From Viola odorata (lineage: Eukaryota > Streptophyta > Magnoliopsida > Malpighiales > Violaceae): a stretch of 64,000 nucleotides of DNA. The notes beneath the pieces were generated by a model, which was not told where the DNA came from, did no database searches, and saw nothing but the letters and a program-made list of their open reading frames with translations. The position numbers were made by a program, and so were the translations under genes. The stretch's first letter is position 1. Every line of letters begins with the position of its first letter. The stretch spans positions 65,024,367-65,088,366 of the forward strand of contig OY829540.1 in NCBI GenBank assembly GCA_963691705.1, in the 5' to 3' direction. Positions 54,156 through 64,000 of the stretch are shown piece by piece.

Positions 54156-57100
54156 ATGTATGCTGATCGCGTGGAGGCGGCGGAAAAGACATCCGTCAAA
54201 GAGCGTCTAAACGGTAATTCTGGCTCCGACGCTAACCGCCGCCGTCAAGTAACTGGCAAAAGGTTCGTTTCTGTCCTCTCGCTAAACGTAAACTTCCCTC
54301 ATCTTAATTGCTCTGCTTTATACTTTATAGTGATAGTTTTGTGGCTTGAAGTTAGTTAGGTGAAGAATGCAGTTCTTTTGTTGTCTTTTTAATTGCTTAA
54401 TTTGTGGCTGATTGAAATCATTTGGTGTAGCTAAGAGAGTGTCATTAGGAATATGTGTGGAGTTTGCGGCATTTAGTGAGCAAAGTAAGAATTGGCTGCT
54501 ATCAACTGATTCAAATAAATGCAATTGGAAAAAGAACTAAATACTTTGGCACCTATCAGCGATTATTCTGTATCAACGTTTTACTGAATGTGAATTAATG
54601 TTTGCTTCATGCTTACTTTGTTGTTCACCGTCGTTTTTAGTGAATTTTCAGTTAATGATTCAGTTTGATAGAGGATTTCCAAATGTCTCATTATTTAATG
54701 CAAAGAACTCAATCACTTATGGTTGTAGGACTGTTGTTATGTGCTTCATACTTTTTGACATCATACATTCCAAATGTGAATTTATTTTTGCTTCACCTAC
54801 TGCTGGTTTTCTTGTCATTCATTCATTTAATTTACTGGGGATAATTCGACGATCTTCCTCCAGCATGCTTTCTTCTTGTTGTTTGTTTATTTTCCGTGGG
54901 TGCAGCAAATATTTTGAAACTGAAACCCTCTCGCTATATTTTGCAGGCAGAGGCAAGATGATAAGTGGGAACATGATCTCTACAAAGCTAATGAACCACG
55001 TGTTTCAAGTAGGGATTGAGTCATGCAACTAAAAAATTGCTTCTATTGTGAATGCAACTATATTTGGTTTTGACTTTTTGTTCATGGCTTATGAAGATCC
55101 CAAAGTCGGTCTCCGAGATCTTCGATTGAAGCTGCAAAGGAAAAACAATCAGAGTACATCCCAAGGTCCAAAGGTGCGGGATCTACGTGAGAAGCTATCC
55201 GGGACCATGAATTCACAACCAGTGAATGCGGATCCACCCAAAACTAAACTGAATGCTACAAAACAAGCCAGGAAAAATGTTGCTGTAGAAGCAAATGAAT
55301 CAGATATTAAAACAGCTGCTAACATGGCTCCTCGGAAAAAATCTCAGCAAAAGGCACTCTTCTTCTCTTACATCCATTTATTTCACTTCTTTATAAAAAT
55401 ATTTAGGCATAAATCTTGTATTAGAACTGACAAGGAAAACTATTGTTTATTAGGCTGCTTTTGGGTTAGATTTCATTATGATTGTGTCAAAAGATTTGAA
55501 ATGAGAAGTTGCAATTTGTTCTCCTAATGAATCTGAATTTGGAGTGTGCTTCTTATTGTAAATATGAAAGAATAGTAAAGAGAAACAATACCCTGCATCT
55601 GAGTTTGGTTCAGTTGATTTCTGAACCAACTAAACAAACTTGCTTTGTCTTGGTTAGAGGATGAAATGAACGTTGATTTTGAGTTCAATATGTGTTTTAA
55701 AGGCCTTTTTGTCTTTTCTTTTTTCTCAGCATTCTAATGAATATTTTGATTAAATAAATAAATAAGATTGAGTAGCCTATACTAGAACTAAATGTGAAAG
55801 AAAGTTCCAGTTGACTGTGGTGCCATTTGCTAACATGAGCACCCTTCCTTAGAGCAGGAGATGTATATTTGGATTTTACTAGTATTTTAGTTTCAGAAAA
55901 CTCCCCAAGTTCTATTAGTGCCCAGCCAGTTGGATTAAGTTGAGGGTTCTTTCTTCAGATGTCTGTTTATGTGCTCCTCACAAATACACATTATGGAGAC
56001 ACACTTAACATTGCAGCTTACTTTAGTTTTTCCCAAGTACTGAAATCCTGAATCATTGGTGCAGGCGGATACGTCAGTTGATGATTTATTGGAGTCCTTG
56101 GGTCTCGAAAAGTATCTCATTACTTTTCAAGCAGAGGAGGTATGTGAATTTCATGTTTTCTTCCGTTTACTTTGTGTTTCTGTAACCCTTGCTGATCAGT
56201 AAATGCTTTCTGGAATTGCTTCTTATATTTCCATAGGTTGATATGACAGCACTTGTCCACATGAGTGACAACGACCTCAAGGCTTTGGGAATACCTATGG
56301 TAAGCTCATCCTGCCCCGTTCACCTTCATGCGCCTATTTGATCTATGATGAATTTGAGGATCTTCCCCAGATATATATTAAGAGAATGGAAAGCAAGTCT
56401 TCCATCACAATGGGCAAGAAACCCTTGTGAAAATCAACAAGTCCTGAATTTGACAAATAACTAGTTTCCATTTACCCCAAGTTAGTATTCTACAAACGAG
56501 GAATGAGTTTGGATTTATAGATGTATACCATTAAGGTCTTCCATTACAATATGATCTGACATTGACCAGATGAGAGTGCTCATATTTTCGTAAACTATTT
56601 GCTCTCCTCAATCCATCAAACAAAAAGCTGTACTTGGTTGAGTGTTTCATTGTCATTTCTGATACTGCACAAGCATTTAGCATAAAAGAAGCCTTTCTTA
56701 GATTATGTGGTTAAATGTTTGTATTTCTGTGTTTTATTTCTTGGGAACCATGTCAAATGTTGAGGATAGGCACTATTAGTAGCTGAAAATGGCAACTGTT
56801 TGGTTTAACTGCTGCACAGAATGAAACTACTTGTGAAATTGATCTGGTGGTTTAGATATGTTTCTATTATGAATTATCTTCCATCTATACCAGTTTTGTT
56901 AGTTCTCTTGCAGTTAACCACTGGGGTTGAGTTAATGATGAGGGGTTAGGGAGACTTTTTTCGGAAGTTATAGGGGTTCAAATCCATGTAAACCAAAAGA
57001 AAAAAGATAAAGTTCTCTCGTGGTTAATCACCTTCTATGCGACAAGTTCTAAATAATGGAAACTTGAAGGCACCCTGGTGGTCTATCATAATTAGCTCTT

Positions 57101-57327
57101 TAGGCAATTCATATTCTTGGTTATATGTATAGCTACTATTGTCTGTTTCTGTAACTTCTTATAATATAGAATGCTTATTGTCTTAACTGTAATACATATC
57201 AATTGAATTCGAACTCCCTTCTTGTCTTCTAATATGCCTCATGAAGTTTTTATTTTCATTCTTTGTTCATTGATGGTTTCAGGGCCCAAGAAAGAAGATA
57301 ATTTTAGCTTTAGAATCGAGAGGGTGA
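54156..57327 (+). CDS. SAM (sterile alpha motif) domain protein, six exons
   Basis: Exons 54156-54262, 54947-55008, 55097-55353, 56065-56139, 56237-56299, 57283-57327 join to 203 codons (202 aa). The N-terminus MYADRVEAAEKTSVKERLNG and the following RQRQDDKWEHDLYKANEPRVS are basic/charged. The middle is basic and disordered (DLRLKLQRK, DLREKLSG). The SAM domain is C-terminal (about 140-200: SVDDLLESLGLEKYLITFQA, EVDMTALVHMSDNDLKALGIP, GPRKKIILAL). SAM domains mediate protein-protein, sometimes RNA, binding. Exon 3 appears to end at AAAAG|GCACTC, a GC donor. The exon 3 acceptor (GAAG|ATCCC) has a weak pyrimidine tract. The role of the plant protein is not established. Confidence 0.88.
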
Positions 57328-58119
57328 AGTTTGGAGTGAAAGCTTGTCTACATGTGTTCTTGACTTGACATTTTGGTTGATGACCATGCCAGACATTTTG
57401 CCTGTTCTCCTCCGATGATTGCTGGAAGTGTGGCTTTAACTGGCTCCTTATCAATATTAGTCATGTATGAATTATTAGCTGGGAACAGGGTTTAGAAACA
57501 TTTTGCTTGTTCCTTGGGTTGTGAATGTTGATGAGGTTCTTTGGAATACTAGAAACCTTCAATTAATAGCATTCTTAAGTTAATGCAATTGTTGGTTTGA
57601 TTTATTCAGTTCTGAATAGTTTTTTGGTTCGTTAGGGATTATGATTTGTCATTTTGGGTGGAAAATGTGTGGTTTTTGGCATCATGCTGTCTGTTTCTCG
57701 TTTCGCAAAGTGCGATTCTGTTGTCAAAATGATCTTGTTCTCTATTCTAATTCATCTCTAGTTAATGAGTATTCTCAGGGATTTGGATCCAGCGAATCAG
57801 TAACTAATTTGATAAAATGAGTGAGATTGAATTCGAACACTTCACAACAATAATTGAACAATATAGAACTTGACCATGAGATCGAAAGACGTCGTGATCA
57901 CAATCTCTGCAATGAAAGTTCTAGTGTACTTGAATATGTCAAAATGATCCATAGCAGCCAAATTACAAGTACAAGCACGTATTCCTATTCCTATTCCTAT
58001 TCTATTCCTAACCAAATCCAAAAATACAGGTTAAACCCTAAAATCCAGCTCTTTGGTAGCGTGTGATGCATCCCTTACTCCATCGGGATCTTGTTCAAGT
58101 CAGAAGATGTTTGGAGTAA
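57328..58119. other. Convergent intergenic region between the SAM gene and PIG-S
   Basis: 3' untranslated sequence of both genes. A (TATTCC)n microsatellite is at about 57980-58010. No additional gene. Confidence 0.7.
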
Positions 58120-61100
58120 TTATGATGCTGTCTTTACAGTGGTTTTCCAGAATACGTACTTTGCCTTCTCTTGCTTGTACCTTCTCCACTCTCTTAACGC
58201 CGCAAGAATGACGTGCATTAAAACAGGTAGGAAGAAAGGCTGCGCAAACAGGAGTGAAAAACATGTTAGAATCACTGCGGTTGGGTTAGCGGTGAAAGGT
58301 AACGGGACCGGGTAACTAGGTCGTGGGTTCAAATCTTTGAATCAATATAAAACACTTGAGAATTGTCCCCTCCTACTACTAATTAGGTTATATCCAACTA
58401 CAGCAGACAATCACTTTAGTGAATCTCAAAAGGTAAAATGCAGGAAAAAGACTTTGCAAGATGGTCTCTCCTCTATGAAAAGGGAGGAATAAAAAAAATT
58501 AATTAGCTAACATGTTTTGCACTTTTAGATTACACATGGAACACTTTTTTATCAAAGCTAAATGGGCCCGGATATTATTCCACAGAGAAAGGACTTGCTA
58601 TTGACACGCAAGACTATTTGGAAAGCAAGTAGAATCCAACTAACGTTAACAGAGGCAATGCGAGAACATACCGAGTATACAGCAAAGCAGTGTTCAAACG
58701 AGAAGTAGCTGACAGACATAATAGATGGGTGGAAGAAAGCATCCTCTGCCAATGATCTTGCTTGCCTTGAGAATACTGCAAGATGAAAATAGAGTAAGTA
58801 GGGTTTCCTGCATGATTCAAAACTTAGGTCTTGAAGAAGTAAAGTGTCTAAAAACGTACCAGCAGAAGCATCATACACTCCGAGAGAAGCGTTGTGATGA
58901 GCTAACTTAGCTGCTTCAAGAGAGAGCTTTACCTGCTCAAAGGAACCTCAATTAACAACCTTTCAAAATCTGTTTTAGAAACAGATTTACCGTATTACTT
59001 ATTCTGCTACCACACCCAAAGAAGCCTAAAATGCCAAAACCTAAAATAAAGCATACTTTCCTACCAAAAGATATACTACCTCCGTCCTTTAATAACTGAC
59101 GCTTTCCTACGTCCTTTATTAACTGACGTTTTTCTTTTTTTATCTTTTTCGAAGCATATATTTTGTGCAAATAACAATTTTTTTTTTATGCATCAACCCA
59201 ATTTGATGATGGTGTGGTAATTTGAGTGGAAATTAGGAAAAAAAATGAAGTGGAATAAAATAATATCAAAATTCATATTTTAAATTTTGCTACTATTTCA
59301 AAAAGTCAGTTATTAAAAGACGGAGGGAGTACACGGGAGTAGGAATCAGGAAAGAATAGTCAAAGACACATCAAAAATTGACAATGTTGTGTAGTATGAG
59401 AAACAATAACTAAGTAGTCGCTATATCCTAACAATGAAAGTAGAATTGATCCTACAAAGACATAAGAAAGTTCATGTTACCTGCTTTCCTATCTCATCCT
59501 TAATAATCATCCTAGGCAACGATTGAACCTGTAAAACGAATATCATCACATTCCAAGAAAGGATCTAGTCAAATAAGGAGTTAAAATTAAAAATGACAAA
59601 CATACCAATCGAGAAAGAGAACCAAGGGTTGTAGCACTTGACTGAAGATTAAAGCACGTGTGTTGCCGCGACAAGACATCCAATTCCCTACAGAGTGATC
59701 GTGATCAGTGAGAACTGTTCAATTTGACTACTGAAGAAACATTTTCTTACCATTCCGTGAAACCTCTTTCACTAGTTAAAAGGTTGCATGTGCCTGAACT
59801 ACCAGCATAAATGTTGTCGGACTTGAGGCCAAATAATTGCCTAAACTGCCCCATGAAAACTTCAAAAACCTTCTGAAGATCCTGATTTAGAATACAGATG
59901 CATTAAACTTAAGAAACATACAAAAATCCAAAGGCATTAAAAACATAGATTTCCAGCCATATGAAGTGGATACATGGTGATGGTACAGAACAATAACTGG
60001 AAATGATCAATTGTCATGTTGTCCTGTGCCCATCTTATAATTCAGCTCGAGTCTTCTCATAAAACAGAAATAAGTAGACACAGCATAATAAACCAAGAAA
60101 GAGTATCCCCACACTAAAGAGGAAAAAAAGTAAAAAATGGAGCACTTTTCCTCTCCAATATTATATAATATTATAATTATGATGTCACAAAGTTCATGTT
60201 CACATCTTCATTGACCAGAGCAAAAAATATTAAGTTCTTAACTGCTTGTGGGTACACATGATAACATGGATGAAAGAAGAAGTTAGAACTGTTACAAATC
60301 TAGGACAGTTTAGTCATAGATGATTGAGGGAAAAGGATCCATGTAAGGATTAAGACTTGGTTGAGCAGCATTGTATTTGTTACAACATCCTACAGGATGA
60401 ATGACAAGAAAAGAGATGGATAATAAATAAAGGATATCCTATATAAAGCAGAGCCAACAAACAAAACTGTGCCCCAATTGTGGAGGGAACACAAGAGTAG
60501 ATGATTGAATCCCAAAGATAATATTCATTCATTATTTGCTTCATGCCAAAGGAGCAAATTCATCAAGATTATTTCTAGTCAAATCTGAGCGATAAACTTT
60601 TAGTTTTAAAATGAACTGCTATCGCATCACATTTCCTTTTAGTATGAGTTATTACATTCTTTCATAAGCTTAGGGATCTAGATAGTGCGGGATGGAGGCA
60701 TCAGCCCTTGAAGGTGCATAAAAGGTGCCAAGGGGATGCTTCTGATTCCCAGGCTTTAATTTGGCACGTGGAATGGGAATAATAGCTGGGAGCTAGAGTA
60801 ATTTAGTTAGAAGTCAGTTCTGAGTATTTAATGTTAATTAGTCTTAAGAGTCAGGGGCTATTAGGTAATTCTCTTGTTTTTGTGTTTACGTTAAGTCTGT
60901 TATGAGTTAAGGACCTTTTACTTTAGGTAGAAGTCATGCATCTTTGATAGTTTAGTATTAGGAGTCCTAATTGTTTCTAACTAGGAATTGTAAGTCTCTA
61001 AGCATGTTATATTGTATCTATCAATAAAATCAGACCTGTTGTTCCACAAAATTTGCTTTGTTTATGAGATTGTGTGAGACAACTCCTCCCTTGGTGCGAC

Positions 61101-63532
61101 TTCTAAGAAGCCTACGTGTGAAGCTTAGGTTTTCTCCATTTTGCTACAATGATCCTTTGCTACATCAACCAGCAATAGTACTCACTGCCCTTCTTAAACA
61201 AGTCACCAATTCATCCCCAAACCACTAGTTTCACCCTTGAATCAACCCGTAGTCCAATCCTAACAACCTTAGCCTCCTAATTTAGCCCAAAGCACCCTAA
61301 AACTCCCTAAGAATCAGACTTGACCAGGACAACCTCTAGGCTGTTCTGCATCACTACACTCTGACATTTATAGAAGCCAAATTGACATGTCATAAACGAA
61401 TATAAGTAAATGGAAGTCAGCATATTATACAATCCATCCATAACATAAACGGCCATCTCACCTCAGGGGATATCATAAGGCTGGCAGGCTGCTTACTCAT
61501 TGAATCCTTCAAACAGCTTGGGGGGTTTAACACAGTAACACCTCCCCACATCTGCAATTAGTCGTCAGAAAAAGTTAATAACACGAGGCAGTCACTTGAC
61601 AAGAGCATTATCGGTAACCAATGGGTTTGAAGCCACCAAAGTTATGCCAACTAACCGGTGATATAAAGCCATTTGTAGGAGAAATCTCTCCATTTGGAAG
61701 CTGTAGATGAAGTGGGCATTCATTTACAGAAGGCACATATCTGGAAATAAAATGGAGTTAAAGGGAGAAACTAAAAGACAATGACAAATGCTGTAAAAAG
61801 CTTCTGATCCTTCAGGAAACTACGTCTAACTAGTAGAAAAGTGTGTGTGCCAAGATTCCCGTGGGTTTTACAAGCAACTAAAACTGATTTTACAATGCCT
61901 ACATAGTTATATTTAAGACAGACATAAAATTTAATTATAAGACAGAACGAGATTGAGTCTAACAGTATACACCACAAATTGCAATATCTTCGACCGTCCA
62001 CCTGCTGCAATTGAAGTATCCAAGTGCCACTCGTTTGAGTTCACCTAAGAACGAAAAAAAAATTCAGAACACTAATGAAAAAGATACCCAAATCTAGATG
62101 CAGACTAAGCTTACGCCTGCAACAAAGCCTAAGGTTTCCAAAGAGTTCACACTATGGCATTTTAGGACTATGTATATATAATACATTTTTTTCCTTTTCT
62201 TCTAATTATACTGTTGTCTATTAAAGCATAGTGAGGAACATAAAGAAACATACAAAGAAAGGAAGATCCTCCGTGCTAAAGATGTAGCTTCCCAACTTTT
62301 CATCCCAATAAGAGAATGATGACTTTGGAGTGTGGTACAAAACCTATTGGTAAAAACAAAACAGAACAAAAGATACAGTTAGGAGCTAAAGGAAGAAGTA
62401 AAAAAGGCCAAGTGAAACAAGAAGCAATGCTTGGTTTTCACGACTGAGGATGATATACTACCTGACTTTCCACGCTTATGTTCACTATAGGCCCTAACGC
62501 TTCAATCATAGAAGCCAACAAAGTCTCATCTATACTCTGAAAATCCCTGCAAACACCAATATCACCATAAACGTAGTTTCAATATATTTGACTGGACAAC
62601 TCACCACCAAACTCCATTGAAACCAGAAAATGAATCAAGAAATCTAAGCAAAGCACCTAAGCTATAGACAAGTAAACAGACAATGAGAAGCACCATTACC
62701 AATCATATATCCAATCCTCAGGGTTCGCATTGAGCAAATTAAACGAAAGAGCAACCTTTCCATCAGAACCAACTGGCATAAACTCCGCATGGATCAATCC
62801 TTCCTCCGTCCCTCCATTAACAAACACCTTCACAAACATCTCTGCAACTCTCCCTGCCACCATATCCATCCCCAACTCCTTTCCCACCATCCAAGCATGC
62901 CGATGTTTCCCCATCACTGCCTTCACCCCCTCAATGCCACCACCAACCTCATCCACCACAACCACAGTATACACCTTCCTTCCACAATCACCACCCAACA
63001 CAGAGTCCAAAGCCTCATCAACCCCTTCATCATCCAGAAAATCCAAATCAACGGCACTGATCGCCCCACATTTGTACGAACAAGACTCTCCAAGAAGGGA
63101 TTGCGCGCAACCGGTAGTGGAGGAGTCCACGGTGATAGAGAGAGTGAAGTTGTTAGCACAGGTGGCGCAATGAGGGGTTTGGGAGGCTAATTTCGTAATT
63201 TGCGAGAGGATGGAGAATCTCAAGTCTTGTAGATTTGGAGTGTTTTCGTTGGTGGTGACGAATATGGCTTGAAAATGGCAAGGGAACAGGAATGGATCGG
63301 ATACGACATCGTTGGAGAAGGAACTGATGTCGTTGAAAGGCAGTGGTGAGCGGTAGATTTCTACTGATTTCCATAGGAATGGAAAACCTAAGAGGAAGGA
63401 GACGAGGACGGAGAAGGTCAGGAAGAGGCGCTTTAACCCGGGTGGTGTGGTGCGCATGGTTTTCGGGTCGAATTCTGAAACGGATTTGGGTGTTCGTTTG
63501 GCGGGATTTGGAGCTTCTGAGATTTCCGCCAT
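58120..63532 (-). CDS. PIGS: PIG-S, GPI transamidase complex subunit, 12 exons
   Basis: Exons (minus strand): 63532-62700, 62546-62462, 62343-62254, 62044-61971, 61740-61656, 61551-61462, 59881-59751, 59687-59606, 59528-59481, 58932-58860, 58775-58672, 58239-58120. All joins are in frame with GT-AG sites: 605 codons, 604 aa, the usual plant length. The start MAEISEAP at 63532 was chosen over an in-frame ATG at 63646 because family members begin close to SEFDPKTMR. A transmembrane segment follows (about 27-48, LFLTFSVLVSFLLGFPFLW), then a large luminal domain (FPCHFQAIFV, NPEDWIYDW, PLHLQLPNGEISPTNGFISP, WGGVTVLNPPSC), and a C-terminal membrane segment (FFLPVLMHVILAAL). With GPI8/PIG-K, GAA1, PIG-T and PIG-U it attaches GPI anchors to proteins in the ER. 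No stops or frameshifts. Confidence 0.95.
59079..59329. mobile_element. Stowaway-like MITE in PIG-S intron 9 (251 bp)
   Basis: It begins CCTCCGTCCTTTAATAACTG and ends CAGTTATTAAAAGACGGAGG-GAG, flanked by TA (59077-59078, 59330-59331). The interior is homologous to 43091-43337. It lies between exons 9 and 10 and does not touch splice sites. Confidence 0.85.
59882..61461 (-). other. Large PIG-S intron 6 (1580 bp), probably with an inserted repeat
   Basis: No exon-like coding sequence. 60660-61150 differs from the flanks in style ('tgggaataatagctgggagc', 'caataaaatcagacctg') and may be a solo LTR or another insertion, but I find no reliable ends or TSD. Confidence 0.4.
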
Positions 63533-64000
63533 TGCTGGCGTCGCCGTCGCGGGACAGTCTACGGTCTGAGCTGTTGCTTTACTGAACTGAATCAACCATT
63601 TCAGAAGTGTAAGCTTGACAGTGCTAAAAGACACACCGTTTGTCACAATTCAAGAGTTAACCCGCTTTGTCCCTATAATTCATGCAAAGTTTCACTTCAG
63701 TCACTATTTAAAATATCCTCTTTTTCTATATTCATAACTTTTTTCTATATTCATGGGTGGTTCGATTTAATGGGTGTGGTAAAAGTTCGAGTTTAATCAA
63801 GCCCGGCCTGTTGCTTTACTTATTTTCCAAGTAATAGTAATAATAATTTCCAACCATATAATAATAATAATATTTCTCTCTTTCTTTTTTATAAAAAAGA
63901 GCCCAAAAAAAATTGTATATTTAATAATTACTTCTTCCGTCAATAAATAATTGACATTTTAGCTCAAAAATTAGTATTTATGTTTATTTGATGTCTTCGT
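63533..64000. promoter_or_regulatory. PIG-S upstream region, with a Stowaway-like end at the window edge
   Basis: 5' region of PIG-S read leftwards. 'CTTCTTCCGTCAATAAATAA' starts at 63932 after TA and resembles the terminus of the MITEs above; it is cut by the window edge. No other gene seen. Confidence 0.5.

Noticed and set aside
58275..58340. tRNA-like B-box ('gtgggttcaaatc') in the last PIG-S intron, possibly a SINE or tRNA
   Set aside because: No convincing A-box, cloverleaf or terminal features; too short to call.
63533..63646. Upstream in-frame ATG extending PIG-S by 38 residues
   Set aside because: The extension (TNGVSFSTVKLTLLKWL...) lacks similarity to the family's start and would precede the usual N-terminus; MAEIS is the better start.

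Overview
The window is a piece of a plant nuclear genome, most likely a eudicot. It carries spliced single-copy genes with GT-AG introns, Athila, Tat/Ogre and Tork-type LTR retrotransposons, Stowaway and Tourist-like MITEs, and AT-rich intergenic DNA. I see no prokaryotic, viral, organellar, rRNA or tRNA genes. I cannot assign a family or species from sequence alone.

Positions 1-42791 are one stack of nested LTR retrotransposons. The order of insertion can be read from target-site duplications (TSDs). The oldest layer is H, a Tat/Ogre-type Ty3/gypsy element on the minus strand. Its internal DNA runs off the left edge (1-1207), and its 5' LTR is split between 18154-20450 and 42313-42791. Element A, a 16.9 kb Athila-type gypsy element on the plus strand (1208-18139, TSD TGAAG/TAAAG), landed exactly in H's primer binding site. 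Element D, a 3.3 kb non-autonomous LTR element on the minus strand (6402-9695, TSD TTCGG), landed in A's reverse transcriptase. Element C, a Tork-like Ty1/copia element on the minus strand (20451-42312, TSD GGAGA), landed in H's LTR. Element B, a 16.8 kb Tat/Ogre element on the plus strand (21780-38576, TSD ACGAT), landed in C's reverse transcriptase. LTR divergence fits this order: 7 mismatches in 490 bp for C, 5 in 1943 for A, 1 in 944 for D, and 1 found in 2633 for B.

Element B is the most informative element. It has an extra ORF upstream of gag, a gag-protease ORF ending in a G-patch-like region, a 154 bp intron whose GTAA donor supplies the unspliced stop codon, RT followed by two RNase H domains, a single in-frame TGA before integrase, a 3' region of tandem repeats, and nearly identical LTRs. 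A has one in-frame TAG in its RNase H region and a large third ORF after integrase. C kept a complete 1349-codon frame until B broke it; its stop codon is the first three bases of its own 3' LTR.

Positions 42792-64000 are gene-bearing DNA. They hold a truncated duplicate of the promoter and first exon of a SAM-domain gene (43384-44464), and a broken 2-oxoglutarate/Fe(II) dioxygenase gene (46978-49143) with a perfect 608 bp fold-back copy of its first exon inside intron 1. Next come a nest of LINE fragment, partial Tat/Ogre-like LTR and Tourist-like MITE (51722-53527), and the intact six-exon SAM-domain gene (54156-57327), which appears to use a GC-AG intron. Convergent to it is a complete 12-exon PIG-S gene on the minus strand (63532-58120), encoding a subunit of the GPI transamidase. 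The genes are not a pathway cluster; they are ordinary neighbours beside a retrotransposon pile.
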